64,000 nucleotides of DNA, taken from positions 1 through 64,000 of the forward strand of contig NZ_JAHVDV010000014.1 of NCBI RefSeq assembly GCF_051486985.1. Reading direction: 5' to 3'. Under the pieces are notes generated by a model. It ran no database searches, was not told the origin of the DNA, and saw nothing but the letters and a program-made list of their open reading frames with translations. Below are positions 52,985 through 61,753 of this stretch, in pieces. The stretch comes from CBFFRJ01 sp051486985. GTDB taxonomy: Bacteria; Pseudomonadota; Gammaproteobacteria; Enterobacterales; Enterobacteriaceae. Position 1 is the stretch's first letter. Every line of letters begins with the position of its first letter. A program made the translations under genes and the position numbers.

Positions 52985-53656
52985 TTAAGACCAGCCATGT
53001 ATGTTTTTTTGTATCAGTCTCTGGGGATTGTCTTCTGAAATAATTAACGAAATTAATTTCCCAAATTTTTCAGTTCCCAATACTGCATTTATCGAATTAT
53101 GACCACAATTTGGCGTTTCAATTAATAATGGTTTACAGGATTTAGGAAGCAAGTGAATGTGCTGCAAGTCCACACTGAATTCAGGGTCATAAAAAATGAA
53201 GGGGTTGGAAATACAGTCGCCATCATATATTTTCATGCCACTGTGATTATCAGCATCAAAATGCTCTTCATAACGTTTGTCGAAATTTTGTATTAAGTCC
53301 GGGTCTATGTATATTTGGGGACTGAATGAAAGAACAGTCGTTGCCCCTAGCGCAGATGAAAACTTCAATGATGCGTATGCACCCATTGAAAATCCATAAA
53401 GTATGACTTTTTTATAATTCTCTGAAATTTTAAGTATATTAGATAGAAATTTTTGAACGTCGTTATAGGGATACCAGTGAGGATGTTTAGGGACAACCCC
53501 AATACAAGTTATACCTAATTTCTCCGCAACATCTTGACCCCAAAAGGCTCTTCTGCCGGGCTTACCCATATGGTTAAAGGTTATCAATAGAAAATCGGAA
53601 GTTCCTTTTTGGAAAAGCACTAAATTTTCATCGTCCTCGTAAAGGCATTCTTGCAT
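52985..53656 (-). CDS. Alpha/beta hydrolase, capsule region 2
   Basis: This 223-residue serine-hydrolase-fold protein has the nucleophile elbow GFSMGAY (GxSxG), a GRRAFWGQD oxyanion-side loop and a late NCGHNS that could supply the catalytic histidine. No signal peptide. AT-rich like the other region 2 genes. It is downstream of kpsS by 218 bp on the same strand, thus perhaps the last gene of the kpsFEDCS operon. It may modify the polymer, for example by deacetylation or acyl transfer, but no substrate can be assigned. Confidence 0.65.
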   Translation of the reverse strand: MQECLYEDDENLVLFQKGTSDFLLITFNHMGKPGRRAFWGQDVAEKLGITCIGVVPKHPHWYPYNDVQKFLSNILKISENYKKVILYGFSMGAYASLKFSSALGATTVLSFSPQIYIDPDLIQNFDKRYEEHFDADNHSGMKIYDGDCISNPFIFYDPEFSVDLQHIHLLPKSCKPLLIETPNCGHNSINAVLGTEKFGKLISLIISEDNPQRLIQKNIHGWS

Positions 53657-53874
53657 ATTAAACCTCCGAATTTTTTCTGATGTTATACTACACGAAGTGT
53701 ATTAATGTTCAATCTCATAACGGTTTTTAGTACCGCTATTACATTGTGAAGTGTTTTTAAACTAGATTAAGCTTAGCTTTTGTTCTTGGTTTACCATCAC
53801 TTTCCTTCGGATGAGTATAGCCATTTACTTAAGATAACCTTGTGTTATATATAATAAAATTTAAAAGTTAATGC

Positions 53875-55134
53875 TCATTTTTCTGTATATAAGTTTGTAA
53901 GGCCAGCATTTTTTAAGTTAAATTTTAGCGGAGTGTCTGCATTCATGCTGTCTATTTTTTCCCCATAATACACCGCATTAATCTGGGTATTTGCCAGCAA
54001 ATACCCACGAAACTTCTTAAACAACTTCATATCTGGCTGAAAATCGGCCGTCCAGAACTGGTGCAAATGTCCCTGATACGTCATTCCTTTAATGTCGTAC
54101 AGGGCGTTCCCCATCACTTTCAGCGGTTTGTTGTGAATCAGCGCTGAAATTCCTGCCGTACTGTTGATAGTCACTACTGCTTTGGCGTGAGTCAGCAACT
54201 CAGGCATGGGCAGGTCATGCACGTAAATAACACGCTCTGTAATCCCATACTTCTTGCCAAGCTGTTTTATTAACGGACCATAAAGACGATGACCACGATC
54301 CATAGGGTGGTGCTTAATCACCAGAACGTCGTCTACCGGTGCTTTGCGTGAGAAAGAGAACATCACGTCATTAATATAGTCGCGAACATCGGCATACGGG
54401 CTGTGGTTGCGGATTTGGCTGTCGTTATAAACCTGCAAAATGGCGAGGTAATAACGCTGATCCAGTGTCGTGCGTAGCGTGTCGATAACATTACGCTCTT
54501 TAAAGCCATACCAGTATTTACGCCAGGAGGCACGGATCCAGCATTTGCCTTCATACCAGGGTGAAAAGGATTTGTGATGGCGATATTTCGCAAACTCATG
54601 TCGATAGTTCCAGCCAACCAGATAATACCAGATGGCATGAAAATAACGTTTACGTGCAGAGGGCTTCAGTTCCTGCACATTAGCAGGAGGAAGCTCCGGT
54701 AAATTGCGGTAAAACTCCGCATCACGTGGCAGCGGTGAATAGGCATTGACGCCACCTTCTTCCACCGTAATAAAGTGGGGGCGCAGGTAGCCTTCTTCAA
54801 AAGCAAGAAAACGGATACCTTTCGATTTGGCCCAGGCGCGAGCGGCCTGGTGCAGCGGACGGCAGTCACCAAAGCAGAGAATGGTGTCAAACGCATAGTC
54901 TTTCCAGGTCTCTTTCAGCCAGGCCGGGAATTCTTTTGGCGTTTGGGTAAAAGTCAGATAGGGGCGGTTGCGGCAGTAGAATCGATCCCCACCGTTAAAC
55001 ACGACGTTCACCGCTTCGCGTTCAAGCGTTTCCAGCCAGTTTGCAACATCATTAAAGAAGGGGCCCATGGGTCCTTGTAGCAGCAGATATTTCTTCCCTG
55101 CGAGCAGTGTCTTAACGGTGTTATTTTGCATCAT
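53875..55134 (-). CDS. kpsS: Capsule export/initiation protein KpsS
   Basis: This 419-residue beta-Kdo transferase (family of retaining Kdo transferases) adds the first Kdo to lyso-phosphatidylglycerol when starting the capsule's lipid-linked Kdo linker. The ATG at 55134 is preferred over a TTG at 55155; the KpsS start KYLLLQGPMGPFF follows closely. Blocks LCFGDCRPLHQAARAWAKSK, FLAFEEGYLRPHFITVEEGG and VIKHHPMDRGHRLYGPL are typical. It slightly follows the kpsC stop (13 bp). Confidence 0.93.
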   Translation of the reverse strand: MMQNNTVKTLLAGKKYLLLQGPMGPFFNDVANWLETLEREAVNVVFNGGDRFYCRNRPYLTFTQTPKEFPAWLKETWKDYAFDTILCFGDCRPLHQAARAWAKSKGIRFLAFEEGYLRPHFITVEEGGVNAYSPLPRDAEFYRNLPELPPANVQELKPSARKRYFHAIWYYLVGWNYRHEFAKYRHHKSFSPWYEGKCWIRASWRKYWYGFKERNVIDTLRTTLDQRYYLAILQVYNDSQIRNHSPYADVRDYINDVMFSFSRKAPVDDVLVIKHHPMDRGHRLYGPLIKQLGKKYGITERVIYVHDLPMPELLTHAKAVVTINSTAGISALIHNKPLKVMGNALYDIKGMTYQGHLHQFWTADFQPDMKLFKKFRGYLLANTQINAVYYGEKIDSMNADTPLKFNLKNAGLTNLYTEK

Positions 55135-55147
55135 CTTCCGTTGCACC

Positions 55148-57205
55148 CTATCCAAATCTGACTTTGTAGAACATTTTTACTTTGCGGTACTGCCGGGCTA
55201 AGCGGCCGATTTTTCTTGGCGTTATTTTCATTTCACCGCGAGGAGCGGAAATCAGCCAAAGCGCGGCCTCTTCAGCCGTCATTGGCGTTAAACGCTGCGG
55301 ATGAATATAAGTCGGGTAGGCTATTAATGTCTGCCAGACCAGGTCATCAAGGCTGAGCTGACGGGTACGACGAGCCAGCCGGTGCTCGTCCGACGTCAAT
55401 CCCCAGCCAGCATAGAAAGGCATTCCGTAGCAGTACACTTTCTTGCCATGCATGAGTGCCTCAAACCCGGAGAGCGATGTCATAGTATGTAGCTCATCGG
55501 CATGCTGAATGCACTGAATAATATCTGCATCCAGCGCCTGGCAGTCAGCCCAGCGTGCCACGTCTTCGGCCGGGACCTGCCCTTTACGGTTACCGACCAG
55601 CACATCCGGGTGCGGTTTGAAAACAATAAACGCATCCGGGTTACGCTGGCGCACCGTGCGAAGCAAATCGCCATTGGTACGCACTGAGAGCGCGCCGGTA
55701 GCAATAGACGCGTCATCCTCTACCTGACCCGGCACTAAGATGACTTTCTTACCCGCGGCCTGCGCCGGGAGTTGCCAGTCATTCCCCAGGTTGTACTTGC
55801 TGACTTTGTGGCGTACCAGCTGTAAACGCAGGGCATGAGCGCGTGCTGACTCACGCGCTGAGAGCTGGCTTGCGTTGAGTAAGTTTTCCAGATCGCTTGG
55901 GCGTGAAGCATCGTAATAAATACCGCACTTATCAAGCACCAGTGACAAAGGCGCCAGCAGATCAGAGCCCAGGCCGGATGAGCGGATGAAACCGTCTTCC
56001 ATGCGCCATAGCGCTATGCCCTGTGCGTCCGCCTGAGCCTGCCATTTAGCTTCTCCGCGCGTGCCCCATGCGATAAGCGCGGTCGCGCGCGGGCACTGTC
56101 TGGCAAAGCGAACTTCATTCTCAGCGGTCTTCAGATAAGGCTTGAGAATGGCTGTTTTCCATAAACTCAGACCAGGCGCCCACAGAACGCCCCGACGGGC
56201 AAGCGTATGGCGACGCTGCAGGCTGAGCCAGTCCACCACGCAACCCAGCGATGCGGGTTCGCCGGTCACCGGGTGGCGATAATGGCTGTAGCGAAGATAA
56301 GCGGCGGTGAAGAGATCGATGAGTGATGCAGGCTGGCGGCGAGCGGCAAGGGCGTTAGCCTGCGGATGGCGGTCGTCCGTGAGTCCCCAGCCGGCGTACC
56401 AGGGTTGACCAAAACAAACCACGGTCTTGCCCGCCAGCAGGGCTTCAAAACCATATTGCGAGGTGACAACATACACTTTTCGCATATGACGCAGCAGCGA
56501 CTGTGGGCTGACATCTTCAGCAAACAGACGCACCCGCGCGTCGGCTTTTAGGGCGCTGAAATAGCCGCTTTTTTTGCCGCACAAGACGTCCGGGTGAACT
56601 TTCACCCAGATTTCAGCGTTCGGGTTTTCCTGCTTCGCGCATTCCAGCATCTGCAGAAAACTCTCTGCGCTGGCATTGCCTTTCGTCACCGAGACATCGC
56701 CAAAAGTCTGATCAACGACCAGTACGGCATCGGGCATCGGGTCGGGGGCGACAAAAGGCGGGGCCTGATTATATTTAGACAAGTCCTGGTCAACGATGGC
56801 GTGCATCATGGCCTGCGCTTCTTGCGAAAGGGCCTGATTGCCGGCGCTGTCCTGAATCAGCTGTTCAAGGCTACTGGGCGTGGAGGCATCGTAATAGATG
56901 CCCGCATAGTCGATGACCATCGACAGGGGAGGGCAACCCTGGACGCCCAGGCCAGCAGAACGGATAAACCCGTCCTCAAGGCGCACAACAGGCACACCTG
57001 CTGCCTTAGCCAGAGCGGTGGGTTTCTCTGCGCTTGGACGATAACCCCAGACGGCCACCGCGCTGACATTTTCAGGAATCGCTTTCAGCGTCGATAAGCG
57101 CACGCGTTCGCCGGGCAGAAAACTCCCCAGGTAAGGAATGCGCCAGATACCCCCAGAAAAAATGCCCAGCACGCTGCTCATTGGCTCCATTAACTTGTTA
57201 TTCAT
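55148..57205 (-). CDS. kpsC: Capsule Kdo-linker transferase KpsC
   Basis: This 685-residue protein has two tandem copies of a Kdo transferase-type domain; compare AVWGYRPSAEKP with LIAWGTRGEAKW, RLEDGFIRSAGLGVQG with RMEDGFIRSSGLGSDL, and TSQYGFEALLAGK with SLSGFEALMHGK. It extends the poly-Kdo linker by alternating linkages. It is about ten residues longer than E. coli KpsC (about 675); starts at 57205, 57190 and 57181 are all possible, the last with GGAG just upstream. kpsU, the usual gene between kpsD and kpsC, is absent. Confidence 0.95.
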   Translation of the reverse strand: MNNKLMEPMSSVLGIFSGGIWRIPYLGSFLPGERVRLSTLKAIPENVSAVAVWGYRPSAEKPTALAKAAGVPVVRLEDGFIRSAGLGVQGCPPLSMVIDYAGIYYDASTPSSLEQLIQDSAGNQALSQEAQAMMHAIVDQDLSKYNQAPPFVAPDPMPDAVLVVDQTFGDVSVTKGNASAESFLQMLECAKQENPNAEIWVKVHPDVLCGKKSGYFSALKADARVRLFAEDVSPQSLLRHMRKVYVVTSQYGFEALLAGKTVVCFGQPWYAGWGLTDDRHPQANALAARRQPASLIDLFTAAYLRYSHYRHPVTGEPASLGCVVDWLSLQRRHTLARRGVLWAPGLSLWKTAILKPYLKTAENEVRFARQCPRATALIAWGTRGEAKWQAQADAQGIALWRMEDGFIRSSGLGSDLLAPLSLVLDKCGIYYDASRPSDLENLLNASQLSARESARAHALRLQLVRHKVSKYNLGNDWQLPAQAAGKKVILVPGQVEDDASIATGALSVRTNGDLLRTVRQRNPDAFIVFKPHPDVLVGNRKGQVPAEDVARWADCQALDADIIQCIQHADELHTMTSLSGFEALMHGKKVYCYGMPFYAGWGLTSDEHRLARRTRQLSLDDLVWQTLIAYPTYIHPQRLTPMTAEEAALWLISAPRGEMKITPRKIGRLARQYRKVKMFYKVRFG

Positions 57206-57278
57206 TCCAGAAAATAATCCAGAGAGGATTATCAGGCCTCCCCGGGGTCGCCCGGAGGAGGCATAAGCTGTGTATGGA

Positions 57279-58955
57279 TTACAGCGTCAGTACCACTTTG
57301 GCAGCTACAGCCAGTTGATACAGGATGGTAGAGATCCCACGTGTCACTTCGATGTTTTTCGATTCGTACTTCGGCAGAACCATGATTTCATCGCCAGCGC
57401 GCAGATCTCCGGCGTCATCAGCATCAACCGATTCGCCATTCTGACGAATTACGATGATTTTCGCATTCCCCGATTTCTGCGTCAGACCACCACATTTTTT
57501 GATGTAATCGTCTGCGTCCATGCCCTTCTGCCAGCTGACGGCATTCGGGAACAGGACTTCGCCATGTACCATCACCAGTGAGGTCTTCTCCGGGATCATG
57601 ATGACATCGCCATCTTCCAGCAAAACGGAATCAATGTTGCTCTCATTGAGCACCACTTCACCTTTAGGCACCACCGTGCGGGCTTTTGCCACGAAACGGC
57701 TGACCAGTTGCGCTTCCTGAATACGTAAGCGAGCTTCTTCCTGCGTCGACGACTGGGCTGAGAGCGACGCTTCTTCCAGTTTTTGCAGCGACAGGTTCAG
57801 CATCTCTTTCTGACGCGTGGCGACGGACGTTCTGTAAAGCTGAATCGCGTTCATTTGCGACATGCTGTTCGGACGAATTTGTGCAAGCACCTGGCGCATG
57901 GTGGCGCCGTATGGCAGCACCACAGCATGCTCGCCAGAGTGTGCGCCATCGATACGTACCTGAATCGTACCTGCATAGCGATCGGAGCTGACAATCAGAC
58001 GATCGCCGTCCTGCAACGAGCGGCCCGGTGCAGAGCTCAGCGGGTAGTATTCACTGCGTTTCATGGTGCCCTGCTGACGGATAATGGTCATGTGGGTCGC
58101 ACCCGGTTTCGGGCGTGCCCAGCTCAGTGCTTCGGTGATGGGAATAGAGCTGTTGGCAAACTCAAAGTCGTAGCTGTTAAAGACATCACCTTCCACGCTG
58201 AAAGTGTGCTGGCGCGGGCCGACGATGATAGTGTCCCCATCTACAAACTGCGTGAGACCTAACTGGCCGTTGAGCAGGAAGTCATAGAGGTTCACACGCG
58301 AGCGGACGTTTTTGCCGCGTTTCACGGTGATATCGACATAGCTTCCGCGTTCGCTGTCAACGCCGCCGGCTTTGCTCAGGTAAGAGAGCAGGGAGTCAGA
58401 TGCGACGCCGCCATACAGGCCCGGACTGCGCACATAGCCGGTCACAAAGACTTTTACCGGCTGCGCCTGCAGCAATGACGCATAGACGTTCACATTGGCG
58501 GTATAAACCTGTTTGATTCTCTGCGTGACGGCATTGTTGAGCTGGGCATTGGTCATCCCGGCGACTTTCAACGGGCCGATATTAGGCAGGAAAATGTTGC
58601 CTTTCGGGTCCACGGTCAGCGCGCCATCATATTCAAATGCGCCCCACAGGCGGACCTGGATGCTATCGCCGAGGCCAATCACATACCCTGGGTTAAAGCC
58701 CAGTCCAGCGCCTGAAGCCGCGCTGATAGAGGTAAACAGCTGGGCACCAAACATACGGCTTGGCAGCGCAGCCGCCACGGGCGGTGGTGTGTCGTCGAAA
58801 CCGGACGCAACCTGGGTTTCTTCTGTTTTTCCTGAGATGAGCGAAGGCAATGGAGCTGCTCCGGTCAGGGCTGGATCGGCGGTGATGTCAGTTGGACCTG
58901 CCGCGTATGCCGTCTGGCAAGCCAAAAGCAGCAGTACCGTTTTCAGTAATTTCAT
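57279..58955 (-). CDS. kpsD: Capsule polysaccharide exporter KpsD
   Basis: This 558-residue protein, exactly the E. coli length, has a signal peptide (MKLLKTVLLLLACQTAYAAG), unlike Wza no lipobox, and forms the periplasmic/outer-membrane part of the exporter. Poly-export domain: YVIGLGDSIQVRLWGAFEYD, GNIFLPNIGPLKVAG; later SLBB-type beta-grasp repeats; conserved end EVTRGISTILYQLA. The start at 58955 is chosen over 59009 because signal peptide and length fit. Confidence 0.95.
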   Translation of the reverse strand: MKLLKTVLLLLACQTAYAAGPTDITADPALTGAAPLPSLISGKTEETQVASGFDDTPPPVAAALPSRMFGAQLFTSISAASGAGLGFNPGYVIGLGDSIQVRLWGAFEYDGALTVDPKGNIFLPNIGPLKVAGMTNAQLNNAVTQRIKQVYTANVNVYASLLQAQPVKVFVTGYVRSPGLYGGVASDSLLSYLSKAGGVDSERGSYVDITVKRGKNVRSRVNLYDFLLNGQLGLTQFVDGDTIIVGPRQHTFSVEGDVFNSYDFEFANSSIPITEALSWARPKPGATHMTIIRQQGTMKRSEYYPLSSAPGRSLQDGDRLIVSSDRYAGTIQVRIDGAHSGEHAVVLPYGATMRQVLAQIRPNSMSQMNAIQLYRTSVATRQKEMLNLSLQKLEEASLSAQSSTQEEARLRIQEAQLVSRFVAKARTVVPKGEVVLNESNIDSVLLEDGDVIMIPEKTSLVMVHGEVLFPNAVSWQKGMDADDYIKKCGGLTQKSGNAKIIVIRQNGESVDADDAGDLRAGDEIMVLPKYESKNIEVTRGISTILYQLAVAAKVVLTL

Positions 58956-58989
58956 TTTTAAACTCTGTAAACTCAACGATGCGTCAAAA

Positions 58990-60141
58990 TTAATCTTTAT
59001 GATCTTCAATCACGGCCAGTAGCAACTTAATGGTGCCGAAAAGTAAGCAGCAGACCAGCAGCCAGCTTGCCAGCAGGTAGCCACTATTAGGGAAGGTGGA
59101 CTCCTCCGGGCGCTGTGGCGAACTGATAACCGACAGCACTTTCAGCTTACGGGCGCTTTCGAGACGGGTTTTTTCAATGGCTTTAATCGCCATGGTGTAC
59201 ATCTCGGTATCAAAGGTGACGCGGGCTTTAATCTCTTCAAAATCCGCCGCCATGCTGTTGAGCTTATTGGTGCCTGGTGCGGTGATTTTGCTCTGCTCTG
59301 CATCAATCTGTGCTTGCAGCGCTTTAATAGCGTTTTGCGTGCTGATCACCTGCGGGGCATCTTCACGCAGATAGCTCAACAGGTTGCGCAGTTGCGCTTC
59401 CAGCTCAATTTTTTTGCCCTGCAACGTCATGATCAGGGAGCTTGCCGCCGTTGCAGAAGCCTCCGGATCGAGGATGTTGTTCTGGTTCTGGTAGGTCAGC
59501 AGTTCCTGTTTACTTTTATCAAGACGCGCGCGTACCTGTTGCAGCTCTTCCTGAGCAAAGTTCAGCTGATCGCGGGCAATACTATGCGAGAGCTCGTTAA
59601 TAAAACGTTCGGACTCTTTCAGTACCGCCCGGTTAAAACGCTGAGCAAATTCAGGGTCAAAACCTTGTGTCTGAATGGCAAGCAAACCGGTTTTATCATC
59701 AAAGGTGACGGATATACGGTCGCGGTAATAGTTAAGATATTTTTCTGCAGTGGTGTCTTTCGACAGGTGATAGATAAAATCCAGCCCGCTCTTACTCCAG
59801 GCATCGTGGAAATTGAGCTGTTTATCAAGCACCTTCAGCATGTCCGCTGAATTAATGTACTCTTTTAAATAAAGTGAATCTTCAGCAGAGCTGGGGTTAG
59901 AGGCACCTAACAGCAGACCTACGTTCAGGCTGGCGCCTTCGATATCACTCGGGCGCTTAACGGCGACCTTCGACTCACTCATGTAACGGGGCTGACTAAA
60001 GACAACCAGATAGACGATCAGCAGCGCCATAGGGGCACCGATAACAATCCATGCAAGGTGTTGCTGGACCCAGGCGAGATTAATTTTGGCTGTACGCGCA
60101 CGTAACGAGGAAGCCAGCAGCTTTACTTTTTGTGTAGACAT
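58990..60141 (-). CDS. kpsE: Capsule export inner-membrane protein KpsE
   Basis: This 383-residue polysaccharide co-polymerase-like periplasmic adaptor has one N-terminal helix (about 28-48), a long coiled-coil middle (QEELQQVRARLDKSKQELL) and a C-terminal helix (LLASWLLVCCLLFGTIKLL). It connects KpsMT to KpsD. The start MSTQKV at 60141 gives the E. coli length (382); the longer frame to 60240 adds 33 unrelated residues. Confidence 0.94.
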   Translation of the reverse strand: MSTQKVKLLASSLRARTAKINLAWVQQHLAWIVIGAPMALLIVYLVVFSQPRYMSESKVAVKRPSDIEGASLNVGLLLGASNPSSAEDSLYLKEYINSADMLKVLDKQLNFHDAWSKSGLDFIYHLSKDTTAEKYLNYYRDRISVTFDDKTGLLAIQTQGFDPEFAQRFNRAVLKESERFINELSHSIARDQLNFAQEELQQVRARLDKSKQELLTYQNQNNILDPEASATAASSLIMTLQGKKIELEAQLRNLLSYLREDAPQVISTQNAIKALQAQIDAEQSKITAPGTNKLNSMAADFEEIKARVTFDTEMYTMAIKAIEKTRLESARKLKVLSVISSPQRPEESTFPNSGYLLASWLLVCCLLFGTIKLLLAVIEDHKD

Positions 60142-60214
60142 GTCACTTTCAACGTTTAGCCCCCAACAGGACGCTGAAGGGGGATACTGAATGGGTCTTA
60201 TGATCAGGCGTGTA

Positions 60215-61183
60215 TTAGTCGAAAATTCGAACCAAACCAACTACATCCTGGCTGTCATCAGTGATCAGCAGCGTAGAGATACGGTGTTTTGTCATTTTCT
60301 CTTCCGCCTCCGTGATCATCGCGTTTTGTTGCATGGTGATCGGATTACGCGTCATCATGACTTCGGCGGTCGCGTTAACAAAATCTTCGCATTTTTCCAT
60401 ATACCGACGTAAGTCGCCGTCGGTAATGATACCGGCCAGCTTGCCATTTGCTTTCACTGCCACCATACCCTGACAACCGCTGGTTAATTCCTGGATGATC
60501 TGGCGGAAAGTGGCGTTAATTTCTACATTAGGCACATGCGCCTGCATGACATCTGCCACGCGGGTCAGTAAACGGCGACCCAGTGAACCGCCCGGATGAT
60601 AACGGGCAAAGTCATCAGGTTTAAAGTGACGCTCGCGAATCAGTGCAATTGCCAGCGCATCGCCAATAGCCATCGTCAGTGTCGTGGACGTGGTGGGTGC
60701 CAGATTATTGGGACAGGTTTCGCTTGTCATATTAAGTTCAAGCGTTGCATCGGCATGTCTGGCGAGCGTGGAGTGCGCATTATTGGTGATAGCGATAATT
60801 TTGTTGCCAAAATTTTGTAACGACGGCACTAATTTGAGAACTTCGTCCGTTTCACCGCTGGCTGAGATAAGAATCAGCACATCGTACGGGGTGATCATGC
60901 CTAAATCGCCGTGGAACGCTTCTGCAGGATGAATAAAGAAGCTGGGGGTGCCGGTGGAGGCGAGGGTGGCTGACATCTTACGCCCGACATGCCCGGATTT
61001 ACCCATTCCGGAGACAATGACGTGGCCTTTACAGCCCACCATCAAACGCAATGCGGTCTCATATTCTTCCGCATTGATCACCTCGGAAAGATGGCGCAAT
61101 GCATCGGCTTGTTCTGATAACGTGTTGCGAACACTGGCGATAAGTGCCTGCTCACCTGTTTCCGTTTTCAAATTAAAATCCAT
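60215..61183 (-). CDS. kpsF: D-arabinose 5-phosphate isomerase KpsF
   Basis: This 322-residue enzyme makes arabinose 5-phosphate from ribulose 5-phosphate for Kdo. SIS sugar-isomerase domain (about 40-175, GMGKSGHVGRKMSATLASTG and the SASGETDEVLKL loop), then two CBS repeats (about 205-322, GTITDGDLRRY-type ITDGDLRRYME). AGGAAAAAAAG precedes the ATG. It is the first gene of the leftward kps operon; the promoter is expected in 61184-61700. Confidence 0.94.
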   Translation of the reverse strand: MDFNLKTETGEQALIASVRNTLSEQADALRHLSEVINAEEYETALRLMVGCKGHVIVSGMGKSGHVGRKMSATLASTGTPSFFIHPAEAFHGDLGMITPYDVLILISASGETDEVLKLVPSLQNFGNKIIAITNNAHSTLARHADATLELNMTSETCPNNLAPTTSTTLTMAIGDALAIALIRERHFKPDDFARYHPGGSLGRRLLTRVADVMQAHVPNVEINATFRQIIQELTSGCQGMVAVKANGKLAGIITDGDLRRYMEKCEDFVNATAEVMMTRNPITMQQNAMITEAEEKMTKHRISTLLITDDSQDVVGLVRIFD

Positions 61184-61702
61184 CTTTTTTTCCTGTTGAA
61201 TTTTTCAACGTGACGGTAACCCAATCACTGCTAACAGGCGCGCCGTCACAACAACCGATTCAGTATCTACTTATCCGTTGTCAGTCGTTTTAGAGAAATG
61301 CAAAAAAATACCCTGCCACCGCGGGGTGACCGTTGTCTGGGTTCGTTGATGCTATGGAAATGGGGACTGTTTCTATTTGCCATGCTTTTTAGCACAAGCG
61401 GCATTTATACACAACCTCAACAGGGTATGGGTTACCAGAATTAATAGCTTGTGCAATCGTCAGCGGGGTGATAATGCCTGACGGGGCGCAGGTAAAAGAT
61501 TTTTTGCACATTTGAGAAAGGCCATACGCTATATCTTTACTTCAATTACAGCCACTTAATTTAATATATCTTCGTCGGCCATTATGTTTATTACCTCAGC
61601 GCACAACGCACTATATATATAGAAAATTAATATAGATGAATGGAGTTTCAATAGTTTAGCGTAGTAACTACTGGCGACAGGGTTACAACCCAAAAAGCAG
61701 GC
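61184..61702. other. Promoter and leader region of the kpsF operon
   Basis: About 520 bp without a supported gene. AT-rich around 61550-61660. No JUMPstart or ops element is seen on either strand here, in contrast to the kpsM operon. Known group 2 loci have long untranslated leaders at this point. Confidence 0.5.
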
Positions 61703-61731
61703 AAAAAAAAACGCCACCGCAGAGGGTGGCG
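61703..61731 (-). terminator. Terminator of rpoD
   Basis: On the minus strand GCCACC-CTCTGC-GGTGGC is followed by GTTTTTTTTTGC. It lies 23 bp after the rpoD stop and ends the macromolecular synthesis operon. Confidence 0.92.
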
Positions 61732-61753
61732 CTTAGCGTGGTGCTACAGACGG

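Noticed and set aside
61201..61260. Inverted repeat GTGACGG ... CCGTCAC as an operator or terminator
   Set aside because: Arms are short and 26 bp apart, with no T-run and no known regulator match.
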